Source of the DNA: Cryptomeria japonica
Lineage: Eukaryota > Streptophyta > Pinopsida > Cupressales > Cupressaceae
NCBI RefSeq assembly: GCF_030272615.1
Contig: NC_081407.1
Coordinates: 437,606,230 to 437,670,229, forward strand
Direction of reading: 5' to 3'
Length of the DNA: 64,000 bases
Shown here: positions 32,978-43,932 of the stretch, piece after piece
How the letters are laid out: the number at the start of each line of letters is the position of its first letter
How positions within the stretch are numbered: the stretch's first letter is position 1
Notes under the pieces: model-generated
The model's input: the letters and a program-made list of their open reading frames with translations, nothing else
Database searches by the model: none
Told to the model about the DNA's origin: nothing
Made by a program: the position numbers and the translations under genes

Positions 32978-35826
32978 ATGACACCCCGTCGAATAGGTAA
33001 GATTTGATTTGTTTGATTATTTTTGTTTGCATTTTAATTAAAGTTGGGTTTTTTAATTGATTTAAGTTTTGTTTTTATTAATTTGATGTCAGATTCTTCA
33101 AGCAATCCCCAAAAATGAAATAGACAACAAAGACCTCCTCCTGCACAAGCAACACAAGAAAACCCTGTTAACATTGCACAAGAGCAACAAGAAAACCCTC
33201 AAAATCCTAAAAATGTTGCTCCTCAACAACCACCACCACCCCAAAACCCTCCACATCCTCCATTAGATCATGTAGATGCCACACAAGAGGATCTCCTCAA
33301 TCGCCTTACACAAAATAGTGCCAAAATTTCTATATTGGTGAATAGGTTGAGGACCTCTAGGCTTGAGCACTACTCAACCCTCACCAGAACAATAGAAACA
33401 ATGGCTAATAGTGCAAATGAGGTATCTAGGGAGGTTACAAAATGGGGTTAATGGAGGGATAGATGTCAAACATTTTATGCGGATGGGTTGTCATATGATC
33501 AAGTGAAGAAAAAGGGCATAGGTGAAGCTGACATATGTGCTCTTTTCACCGATCATGTTACCGATAACAACCTAGAACTAAATACGAATCAGTTTCCTAT
33601 ATATTGGTGTGTTCATGCTAGGTTGAAAGAAGATTTTTGGGATAGGTGGTATATGGTCTTTGACCAATCACCTTGTAATAATTGGGAGGTGCCTCTATAT
33701 TTTTTGAGAAAGTTGTATTGTGAGCTTATCCTCGGCGAGAAGCCGAATTACTTTGACATCCAACAATTTCAAGGTAGAGGGACAGGCTCTGCACAGGATA
33801 GACCTAGGGCCCATAGGGTGGTAGACCCACAACATAGAGGCGTACAACTCCTAAACCCATGGTTCATGTCACAGTCCCTATATCCTTGAAGGTGTCTATG
33901 GAATTATAGACTCTTCAAGAAGCTGCATCATTGACTGATGTCATTGTTTAGCATGGCACATAGCTGGCCGGAGCAGAGGATGTACCAACACCTGCAACAC
34001 CTCCTTCATCAGCAACACCTCCTTCCTCAGCGGTACCTCCTTCATCAACAACACCTCATTCATCATTTGGTACGAGCCAACCCATTCAACATATGTGCCC
34101 CACTTGCCAGGGTGTATGTTCTGGTGTAGACACTGACGCAGACGAGGATGGTTTGACATCTCATTCGTGTACATGTTGCAAGAGTAGATGCCACGCTTCC
34201 ACTGTAGAGGATGTGGCCCTCACCGACAAACTGCTCAATATGTTGTACCCTCTCTATCAGACATAGGTGTGTTTAATTCTGTTTATGACATGTTATCAAT
34301 TAAGTGACTAAATCTTATAAAAAGAAATGAATTTTTATTTTTAGAACAATTTGAAGTGACATATAAAAAAAATGCATTGCAGGGTGCAGCAGGTGGTGGG
34401 AGTACACCACATACTATTCAGTCGACTCCACGGTCATGAGTAGTTTCGCCACCAAAGGTAAAGATTTGTAAATTTGTTAAAAATATAATAATACATTGGT
34501 TTCAAAATATCTTTTGTTAATTATATGTATCATTACTTGGTATTTTGTAGGGCTTATCAATGGCTAAGATGTCCCAACTTGATGATATCACACTTTCGGC
34601 CATTGACTTTGGCCAAGATAGCTATGCGGTACCATTTAGATTTATATATTTTTTACTTAAGTGATATATTAAATACATGCTCTTTTCCCTTGTGTTAATT
34701 TTTTTCCGTTAGTTTACCCCACCTGCCTCGAGGACATCTCGTGTGAGAAAGTCATCCTCTAGCACTCCGAGGCAAAAAAAGATATCCTCTCGGATACCCA
34801 AACAACAGAACGTAATTCACTACAATTTAAATTCAATTGTTGAAATGTATTATGATTAAACATGTATATGTAGATATTGATAAATGCACTTAATTTATTT
34901 GTTCTATATACAGAAACATATGGGTTTTACGGAATTAATGAATGCACCTGATGTCGATGAGGTTCAACAGAGGGAAGAGGTGATATCTTCATATTCACTT
35001 TGGATTGCATTCTTGCTTGTTCGAAATAACTAAATCCTTTTATGTCTATATCACATGTTATCATTTTTCATATAGGAAATGGTAATAGCTGCATCAGATT
35101 TGACTAGGCCTCTTAAGGTTACAGGAGAACTATATGAGGCTTCAGTGTGCATTTTTTCTACATATGTTAAAAATATTTGTTTTATCTAGTTTGTCAACAA
35201 CCTTGGGTTATTAACTTGTATGATTGTCTTTAAACTATCACAGGCCCCTTCCAAACTTCCTACTGTTATTCTACCATTCCATTTCAGTAGAAGTCCTACA
35301 CGTATATAATGAGATTTAACATGACAAAGGGAAAAGGTATGCCTGTCTTAGATCAACTCCTTTTCACTAAGTGCATAACAGAGTTGAAACCATCTAGTTA
35401 GCTCCTTTTGGATCACTAACCATGGATATAGGAAATGGTCGTAACTAATTCATCTATGACTTTGCCTCCTACGACCACATCACATCCATCTGAAGCTTCG
35501 GTATGCTTTAGGTTTTTAGTCTATTCACTTTTAGTTATTATGTGCTATTTGACATATATGTTATTAACATGTATTGATGTTGTTTTACCAATTACAGCCT
35601 CCATCAGGACATCCCACGAATCCTCAGCCTCACCCAATTGCAGAAGATAGAGATGAGGTAATCAACATTTCAACTTCAAACAATTTAGAGTTCAATATTT
35701 AGTTATTTTGATATTATATTGAGAAAATATATCTGATTCAACATTTGAATTGTCCTTGTGTAGCCACCTGCAGAGCCACGTACTGCTTTGAAGAGGCTTG
35801 ATTTTGATGATCCGCCACAGTCATAG
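32978..35826 (+). pseudogene. ORF1 of copy A, multi-exon, decayed
   Basis: Homologue of ORF1 in copy B (57478-60074). Exon 1 is 32978-32996 (ATGACACCCCGTC... then GTAAG); exon 2 is 33093-34266; short exons follow at about 34380-34456, 34558-34627, 34714-34810, 34914-34980, 35077-35142 and later, the last ending FDDPPQS-stop at 35826. GT/AG borders agree with copy B. Exon 2 encodes a Pro/Gln-rich start, then the conserved core (WRDRCQTFYADGLSYDQV, FPIYWCVHARLKEDFWDRW, FLRKLYCELILGEKPNYFD) and a cysteine motif (CPTCQGVC...CTCCKSRC). Stops near 33115 and 33450, a frameshift near 33850 and more stops make it a pseudogene. An 18-bp repeat encoding TPPSSA (33985-34060) is specific to this copy. Function unknown; no domain recognised. 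Confidence 0.65.
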
Positions 35827-36519
35827 ATACCAATAGAGACATATAGTTATATTGTGGTCATTGAACGACCAATTTTTTTATATATTAGACATTTGTATAT
35901 GTATATATCGACTTTGACAGACATGGCACATGCCACATTTTTGTAACTATTATTGATTTGGCATCTATGCCATTTTTTGATATGTACACGATTATTGTTC
36001 ATTTTGATATATATAAAACTTGATATTCAATCCAATTTGTTCATTGATATATATGAAACATGATATTCCTGAAACTTAGTTATTTGCTATTGAAATGTGA
36101 TCAAATTTATTCATTGTGTATATGTCTTGAAATGTGATCCAATTTGTTCATTACTTGTAACTCATATGGCATATACTTTTAAACTATCTATTTCTCATAT
36201 TGTGTATACCCAAGTACTGATACTGATAATACTGATATTGTGTATTTTAATTGAGTGAATTTGCTTTGATTCCTTCGTGCATGAAGAGATTAGAGTGAAG
36301 TTACTATTTCATAAACTCATGCTTATGGAGTGAAGTTCATCATTTCAAGAACCAATTAAGACAAGATTTGAGTGCACAAAGTAGATTTGAAATTTATCTA
36401 AGAATGAGTCGTCTTAGGTAAGGTTTTTATTTAAATTTTATTCCATAACAAGTCGGCCTTAGGGTAAGAGACACACCTATTCATCCAAATTGCCTATAAA
36501 AAGAAGAGTTGAAACACTT
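35827..36519. other. Spacer between ORF1 and satellite, copy A
   Basis: AT-rich 3' flank of ORF1 with scattered GATAT/ATATG words; probably its untranslated and terminator region. No gene seen. Confidence 0.4.
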
Positions 36520-37290
36520 ATGAATGATCCGGGTGAACCAATGGGGTCATGTTGTTGCTTCCTAAAAAAGCCTCTCTCGGTTTCGGACAACTTGATTTCG
36601 TTTTCTTGTGGTGAGATTTTTTCTGTCGCATCAAAAACTGTCAATGAGAGGTGGCAAAATAGTGCATCTTTTGTTCTGCTTGTCGTGGGAATGAACCATC
36701 AACGCGAGTGCATCCAGGTGACTGGTTTTATGCTAGGTGTTCCCTTGTCTCACTCCCCAAGACGTCTGATCGTTACGAGCCACCTCGTAGCGACGTTTTC
36801 CCTTGAGCACTCAAAGTGGAAAAAACTGTCAAACTTTGACATCGCGTAACTCGGAGACCGTGGCACTTATGGATGATCCATTTGAACCTATGGGGTCATG
36901 TTGTCGCTGCCTAAAAAATCCTCTCTCGGTTTCGAGCAAATCGATTCCGTTTTCTTGTGGTGAGATTTTTTCTGTCGCATCAAAAATTGTCAGTGAGAGG
37001 TGGCAAAATAGTGCATCTTTCGTTCTGCTTGCCGTGGGAATGAACCGTCAGCGCAAGCGCATCCGAGTGGTCGGGTTTACACTAGGTGTGGCCTTTTTTC
37101 ACTCCCCAAGATGTCTGATCGTTACGAGCCACCTCGTAGTGACGTTTTCCCTTGAGTGCTCAAAGTGGAAAAAATGGTCAAACTTTGAGGTAACGTAACT
37201 CGGAGACCGTGGCACTTATGGATGATCTGTTTGAACCTATGGGGTCATGTTGTCGCTTCCTAAAAATGAATCTCTTGGTTTCAGACTATT
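36520..37290 (+). repeat. 349-bp tandem satellite, 2.2 units, copy A
   Basis: Unit starts at 36520, 36869 and 37218 (ATGRATGATCC..TGAACC), an exact 349-bp spacing; the third unit stops after about 75 bp. A TTTGAACCTATGGGGTCATG block is shared with the roughly 355-bp satellite at the same place in copy B. Confidence 0.9.
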
Positions 37291-37585
37291 CCTACTAGCC
37301 CTTCAAATCGGGTAGTTCAACAATAACTCAAAACTTTCCCAAAACACTTAGAAAAAAATTTGCATATTCAGATACCCATTTGCAAGTTTTTAAACATATG
37401 TCAGAATTAGACTCATTTATTTATAATCAAATAGTACAAATTTATAATCAAATGGTACAAGTTTATTACAAATGTATTTATAACCAAATGGTACAAATTT
37501 GGGCTCTCAAAATTTGCAAATCAGCCCCATGGACACTTTCATATATAAAATTTGGCATCTTATATAAACGATCAAGCTCATTACT

Positions 37586-37790
37586 ATTTATATTTACAAA
37601 ATTTGCAACTCATTGTTGTTTTTTTATACAAAAATTAGCATCTAGATATGCACATTACAACTCATTGTTGTTTTTTTATACAAAATTTAGCATCTAGATA
37701 TGCACATTACAACTTATTGATGTTTTTTTATACAAAATTTGGCATCTAAATATGCACATTATATCTCATATGCATGTAGAGCACATCCAA
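37586..37790. repeat. 52-bp tandem repeat, copy A
   Basis: Three units with GCATCT at 37638, 37690 and 37742 and a shared ATACAAAATTTGGCATCTA block. The same ATACAAAATTTGGCAT unit at 52-bp spacing occurs in copy B at 62480-62650, again just beyond the transposase 3' end. Confidence 0.85.
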
Positions 37791-37884
37791 AAAAGTGAAG
37801 TTACAACGTTTCGCAAAAGATATATATAAAATTGTCAAAATTATTCTACCATATTGTAGAATTATTCTTCTAGATGGCCCAAAA

Positions 37885-40840
37885 TCAATCAAGTGAACCT
37901 TCTGGATCAACTCTAACCCTTAGTGTCTCAAGTATTGCCTCGTGATCTGATTCACAAACTTTCCACAAATCCTTGTTAATAGGTCTACCACGATATTTAA
38001 TCAAATAAATATTTGTTGCAACAAGAAGGTTTGAGTAATGAAGAATATGTTTATGTGTGTCAAAGTCCTCAAACAACCAGGCATTAGAATTTTTGATAGG
38101 GTACCTGCATTTTATAGAAGGATAAGTTAATGCCAAAATCAATACAACGACTACTAAATAAATGAGTTTAAGATGTCTCAATACAACTCGACACAATAAC
38201 GGTACCTTCTAAGCCATGTCCCTGTCACAACAATGGATCCTATTGGGTACTCAATACCCTCTCCATCAATCACTGTAGAAGTCAATTTCTTTTTGGCCTC
38301 AATACAATGACACAAAAAGTAATATGTTCCTTCTGTGTTGTTCTCATCTGCAATAACTACATATACATGACCTGCATTTAATAGAAGGATATAAGTTAAT
38401 ATCAAAATCAGCATAAGTTAATACTAATAAATTAAGCTTAAAATTGTAGCAAATTGCAACCCTTTACCTAGTTCAACTATGTCTGATACATGGTCAAAAT
38501 CCACTGATGCTTCAATCTGGTTCATTTGTAGTGCTCTAGGAAGTTGATATGTATCTAGGGTTTGCAAAGGTCTACAAGACCATTGGTCAACCCACTCTTT
38601 TAATTCACATTCATCCCACAAAAAATACATACATGAAGAGCAAAAGCATGCAATCTGTCTAGTATAAATAATTAGTGATGTTGCATTTGAAATTCCAAAT
38701 GAATGCATGTCACTTGATCCAGTAAGTGTACAACAATATAGATAATTTTCAATGTTAGATTCACTTATTAACCAAAAATATCTAGAAACCATAGACTTAC
38801 CTGCATTACCTGGTCCCATCGTAGAGTTACACCATTGCACAATTGTTTTTGCATCTATTAAAATTGCACCACCTTCGTACTTCAATTCCTCTCTGGTAAG
38901 AGCTCTTTTCACACATTCTCCCACACCATCATGCTCTCCCTTTCCATGCCCTGCCTCAATGAAATTCCAAAAATGTTGCACACCACTTGTCACATGCATC
39001 GTAGTCAACCAGTAGAACATCCTTGCATTCTTGAATTGTGCGGTGCAATTGTCCAACCATATTAAGTGTTGGTTGTATCTTATATCTCTTTCCCTTAAAC
39101 TGTCATAGAAGACAGTAAAGCATCCTTACACAAACTCAGGAATGAGTACGATCATCGCTAATATAGAAGTGATATTCTCTTATAACCTTTTTGTCCTCCT
39201 CGGTGCTATCGTGTGCATGCATGAATGCTATGTGTATACAAATTGTAACTTGTGTAGAGTGGTAATACATAGATTGTACTTCATTTTGTGGAATTAGTGT
39301 ATAATTCTTAGAAAAATCAATGGCAGAGACAATAGTGCTGAGGGGGAAAGTGTCCTTACACAACTTGAATTGCTCATCTAACCACCTAGCTCTATGTGTG
39401 TGACCTATGTACTCATACACTAGTTTCTCTTAAAACATCTTCATAAAATCAGCTACGCATATATCCCTTTTCACTAACTCACACCTCTTTAATTATTTTC
39501 CATCTTTAACAGCATATGTGACTGACTTATATTTTCCAATAGAAACTAACTCCTTACCAATTTCATGTGTGTTATCCAGATGTAGGCATCTATGCAACTG
39601 TTGTAAACTACCACATGTAGGACAAAAACCTCTCAAACACATCATCTTATAGTAAATGCACCTGCCATCTCATCTACATAGTACACTTGAAATAAATTCT
39701 CTCGGTGACTTAGGAGGTGCTTGTAGACCACATTCCTGCAAAACATCGTTAGTGTGCAAAGTACAACATATATAGTGATAAATATCATAATGTATGGACC
39801 CCACAACAACATGTAGTACGTGCATGATTAATCTTAACTTAAAATGGTTTTGTCATCTCAAAAAATCTTTGACTAATTTTAATCCGAGGAAAGCTTTGAA
39901 GAAACCTTTCATAAAATTGTGTTTGAGTGGTATCTAAATAGTGTTTTGGATGTGGCTCGCGATTACTAATTCCAATTCGCCTTCTAACAACATCTCTTTG
40001 GTTGGGTGAAACCCTTGTGTTGTCATAACAATATTTCTTAATTAACATTCTTAGTGCATCAACAACAACCTTGTCCTTGCATGGGAGTCTACCCGAGAAT
40101 GCCCAAAGAGAATTATTGCTAGGATCCTCGATTTTCTCTCGCCTCTCTAAGGCATAGTGTAATGTGGTTCTACTTATCCTTAATGACTTGCTTATTTTTC
40201 TTATTAAATGAGATTTTTTCATTTCCTTTCCCATTGTGAGGACATGATGAGTAACATTAGCATCTTTAGTGCGTGATTTCGAACCAATGGCTTGGTATGC
40301 ATCAAAAAGATTTCTCACAATGGTTCTTTCACCATTATTTTCGGATGTTCTTAACCCCAAAATTTTCATTGTCTCTCTAAATTTCAGATTTTTAATCATT
40401 TCAACAACTAATTGGCATCTTCCACTTTGATTTAAGTTTTCAAAATGGTTATTCCAAATTCTTCTAACTGTTCTTCTACAAGTTCTTTTAGATATTTTAT
40501 CATGCATTGGCTTCACAATATTTTCATCAATATCTATTAGGAACTTTGGTTTTCTACGAATTATTCTAAGAGGTGTTAAGATTGGTGCATGCTTTTCGTT
40601 TTCATTAGGTGCATTATGTGCATTGATCACATCAAATTCAAATGGTATATCTTCTTCAATTTCATTAACATGTGCATTCACCGAATCATTTTCAAATGGT
40701 GTATGTTTATTGCATTCATTAGGTGCATTCATCATATGTATTTGAATTGGTGTATGTTGATCATTTTGATTTGGTGCATTCATCATATGAATTTCAATTG
40801 TTGAATGTTCATCACTTTCATTAGGTGCATTAGATGACAT
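37885..40840 (-). pseudogene. DDD-type transposase of copy A, multi-exon, decayed
   Basis: Minus-strand gene. 40840-39839 is the N-terminal exon: repeated APNE/N-rich segments, then a helix-rich DNA-binding-like region (SKSLRISRTTLHYALERREK) and VSPNQRDVVRRRIG. 39736-39440 has Cys/His-rich CPTCGSLQQLHRCLH. 39420-39136 has the first acidic motif, AIDFSKNYTLIPQNEVQSMYY. 39056-38424 has DNCTAQFKNARMFYWL and FWNFIEAGHGKGEHDGVGECVKRAL, the second and third Asp motifs, then a Cys cluster CFCSSCMYFLWDEC. The C-terminal exons 38414-37885 encode GTWLRRY and LLVATNIYLIKYRG. A 4-bp deletion near 39140 and stops in 39440-39720 inactivate it. Motifs resemble Sola transposases; I cannot confirm this without a search. 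Confidence 0.7.
38105..38205 (-). other. Copy-A-specific intron in the transposase
   Basis: On the minus strand AGAAG/GTACCG...AAATGCAG/GTACCC; splicing joins codons for WLRR-YPIKN exactly as in copy B, where the two are contiguous (near 62940). Its last 60 or so bases closely match the end of the neighbouring intron (38373-38460). Confidence 0.7.
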
Positions 40841-40968
40841 ACCTTCACGTTATCTCTTAATACGCTCCCTTTGTCTTTCCTTTGTTGCCTCTCTTTGTTC
40901 ATTTGTTCCTCTCTTGTTCTTTCCCATTGTCCTACACATAACATCATGATGACAATCCACAATCAAAT

Positions 40969-41180
40969 AGCAAAAAAACAACAAATGATCATCATTTTGT
41001 TATAATCTAAAATAACAATAATAAAATAGTTCTTCAAAAAAACCCAAAATACAAGACAAATCAATCATGATCAAAGCAAAAAAACAACAAATGATCATGA
41101 TTTTGTTATAATCTAAAGTAACAATGATAAAATAACTTTTAAAAAATCCAATATACGAGACAAATCAATCATTCCAAAGC
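40969..41180. repeat. 106-bp direct tandem duplication
   Basis: Two copies beginning AGCAAAAAAACAACAAATGA at 40969 and 41075 run through TTTTGTTATAATCTAAA and ACAAATCAATCAT. They lie between the transposase 5' end and the right-hand palindromes. Confidence 0.8.
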
Positions 41181-41311
41181 AAAAGTGACAAAAGAATATG
41201 AAAACTTGACTGTTATTGTCCCAGAAAATCATGTGCAAAAGCAGTGGGGCCTTCAAACAACTCGCAATGCTAGTTTTTAGGCTATTGGGACTATAATATA
41301 TTAAGATTTTC

Positions 41312-41432
41312 CCATAACCCGTACGGGTTATGGAAACTTTGTATGTCAACGTTCACAATTTCTCATAACCTGTATGGGTTATGTAGAACTAAAATTTTTG
41401 GCCTTAGTTCTACATAACTCGTACGGGTTATG
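41312..41432. repeat. Palindrome cluster upstream of transposase, copy A
   Basis: Three sites: a perfect 22-bp palindrome at 41312-41333 (half site CCATAACCCGT), then near-palindromes at 41364-41383 and 41413-41432. They lie upstream of the transposase start, so could also affect its transcription. Confidence 0.85.
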
Positions 41433-41439
41433 TAGAAAT

Positions 41440-41549
41440 AGGAAAACGAGAGGGGGAGGGGGAGAGGGAGAGAGAGGGAGATTGGGGAAAGGAGAGGGAG
41501 AGAGAGGGAGATTGGGGAAAGGAGAGGGAGAGAGAGGGATATTGGGAAA

Positions 41550-41633
<84 letters not shown>

Positions 41634-41747
41634 GAGATAGGAATAGAGGGAGAGAATAGGATAAGGAGAGGGGGATGGAGAGAGGGGGAGAGATAGAGGA
41701 TAAATTGGGAGAGAGGGAGAGGGAGAGGGAGGGTGGAGATGGGGAGA

Positions 41748-41834
<87 letters not shown>

Positions 41835-41926
41835 AACGAGAGGGGGAGGGAGAGGAGGGAGAGAGAGAGGGAGGGGAAGAGAAAGAGAGAGAAGGAGGAG
41901 AGGGTGAGAATAGGATAGGATAATGT

Positions 41927-41995
<69 letters not shown>

Positions 41996-42195
41996 GTGAG
42001 AGAATTAAAAAAGAGAGAAGTGTGAGGGGGAGAGAGATGAGATAGAACTCAAGGAAGATAATTAGGGCTCAGAATAGATAAAGACAATGATGGGGGAAGG
42101 AAGACGAGAGAGAGAGAGAGGAAAAGAAGAGATACATGCATGTATACAAACATATATATATATATATATATTTGTGTGTGTGTGTGTGTGTGTAG
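41440..42195. repeat. GA, GT and AT microsatellite block
   Basis: Long purine tract with pure (AG)n at about 41546-41630, 41748-41829 and 41953-41992, (GT)n at 41924-41952 and 42172-42193, and (AT)n at about 42152-42171. Arg/Glu-repeat translations here are artefacts. Confidence 0.95.
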
Positions 42196-42296
42196 CTATA
42201 GATATGCATATATACATACATAAACATATATTATCTAGGTATGTCTAAAACATGTGTAGTAAATGCTAAGTTTACAAGCATACATTATTATGTCTT

Positions 42297-42462
42297 CATA
42301 ACCCGTACGGGTTTTGTGAAACAAAAACAAATGTTTTTAGTTCTTCATAACCCGTACGGGTTTTGTGAAACAAAAAAAAATGTTTTTAGTTTTACATAAC
42401 CCGTACGGGTTATTTAGAACAACGAATATTACTTTTTATTTTTCAAAACCCGTGCGGGTTTT
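42297..42462. repeat. Subterminal palindrome cluster, right side of copy A
   Basis: Four sites: CATAACCCGTACGGGTTTTG at 42297-42316 and 42346-42365, CATAACCCGTACGGGTTATT at 42395-42414, and AAAACCCGTGCGGGTTTT at 42445-42462. Each is a near-perfect palindrome centred on CGTACG or CGTGCG. Spacing is about 49 bp. Confidence 0.85.
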
Positions 42463-43271
42463 GGCTTGGTAAGAGGGTTGGAAAATGACCCTAAGGCTTG
42501 CAAGCCCATTTTCCCCCCTTTTTTGTCCCTTTACACATTTTTTCATCCTCCAACATGATTTCTTGACTTCATCGTCATCAGGTTTACAAATGATCAAGTG
42601 GGTATCTCTAAAATTACCACCATAATCTCACACATCTTCTTAGTTTTCTGACCATATAATTTTTTCTATTTTTGGACAACATTAGCATAGTAAACTTCAA
42701 TTTTCTTTATCAGTGCCTTGACAGTCCTCACATACATATGTCTACCATTTTTTTAATAACTTTTGATATACTTGACCAAATTCAAAATAAATTACATATC
42801 ATTGTTCTACACTAGATTCTATACACTTTAAAAAAAAAGTTTGCATTTTTTATTATTTTGATGCCAGTTATGCCCAACGCACGAACAGGTACCAAATTTT
42901 TAGGATGTGGTCACTTCCAAAAATCATAAAAAAAAATACTCAACGCAAAATTACAAAAAATACACAACTTCTATATCTCACTCTTACCTATCATCCTACC
43001 AAAGGGTTTTGCAAAATACTAAATCTAACTATATATTTTGTGCAGCACACGAAAACAACTATGTTATATTTTTCTGAAAAAATCAGGAACAGTTTTTCGT
43101 GCATGAAAGGTTTGACCCTCTTAATCTTATCCAATTTTAAAACAATTTAGTAGTTTAGAAACTAGATTCAAAGTACTACAATTCTTGTTCTTTTCTCAAC
43201 TCCTAGTTTTGAGTGCATGACCTTCAAATATCTCTTTGAAGTTCAGGTTTACCTATTTTCAAAAAAAAAAA
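42463..43271. other. Right subterminal region of copy A, no gene
   Basis: AT-rich sequence between the palindromes and the right terminal repeat. Short frames only, no domain. Confidence 0.45.
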
Positions 43272-43324
43272 AAAAGTGGCCACTTATACCCCCCTTTTTG
43301 TTCACCATCTTTGTGCACTTACCC
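43272..43324 (-). repeat. Right terminal inverted repeat, copy A
   Basis: Ends ...TTTGTGCACTTACCC; its reverse complement GGGTAAGTGCACAAAGATGG matches the left end at 32634. GTGGCCAC follows about 40 bp in, as on the left. Confidence 0.85.
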
Positions 43325-43932
43325 ATATGCCTAAATTTATTCAAGCTTCTTATAACAACAAGCACATGTTTCTCTACAGAAGTATACCTCAACTCATAGT
43401 CCTTGAGTGCTTGGCTAAAGAATGTCAAAGGCTACTCTAGACCTTCATCATTATGTTGTACCAACATGGCTGAGATAGAATCGATATTCTCATAAGCATA
43501 TAATATAAAATCCTTGGAAAAATCAGGATTTAGAAGTGTAGGTGTTTCTGCTAAAGCTTCCTTAATAAGATCAAAACTACTTTTACCATCTTTGGTCCAG
43601 TTGAAAGGCACATTGTTTCTCAACATGGAGGTTAATGGGCTTAATAAATCAACAACATCAAGTATGAACCTCCTAAAAAAATTGATTCTTCCTAAGAAAC
43701 TTTGTAAACCTTTCTTATGTGTCGGTAGCAGAAAGGCCAAAATGGTGCTTACTCTTTGAGGATCAATGGTAATGACATGCTTTAAAACTACACAACCTGA
43801 CAACTTACCTTCATGAACAACAAATACACACTTTTTGGGATTAAGAGATATTCCAAATTCTCTGTACCTTTCAAAAATCTGCCTCAAGTGGGTTAGATGT
43901 TCTTTAGCATCTTTGTCATAACCCTCTTTTTA
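43325..43932 (-). pseudogene. Ty3/gypsy RT end and RNase H start (right piece)
   Basis: Continues the gene at 31126-32633. 43932-43432 reads HLTHLRQIFERYREFGISLN, PKKCVF, LQSFLGRINFFRRFI, PLTSML and FNWTKDGKSSFDLIKEALAE, the thumb and connection of a gypsy RT. After one stop it continues PLTFFSQALKDYELRYTSVEKH into RNase H, and ends at the transposon. The catalytic YVDD lies beyond 43932, where the gypsy similarity stops abruptly, so the fragment is truncated on that side. Confidence 0.85.

Larger units (their letters stand above)
32634..43324. mobile_element. Sola-like DNA transposon copy A (10.7 kb, two genes)
   Basis: 10,691 bp with terminal inverted repeats starting GG(A/G)TAAGTGCAC and a 4-bp target duplication ATAT (32630-32633 and 43325-43328). 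Removing it and one ATAT restores a continuous gypsy RNase H sequence, which proves the boundaries. Inside are subterminal palindromes, a rightward multi-exon ORF1, tandem satellites, a leftward multi-exon transposase, microsatellites and more palindromes. The transposase has D..D..D motifs (DFSKNY, DNCTAQFK, GKGEHDGVG) and the 4-bp duplication fits Sola, but the superfamily call is from motif memory. Both genes are decayed. The copy at 57077 is a clear relative. Confidence 0.8.

Noticed and set aside
41374-41918. Arg/Glu-repeat open frames
   Set aside because: They are translations of (GA)n microsatellite and purine-rich tracts with no other coding signal.
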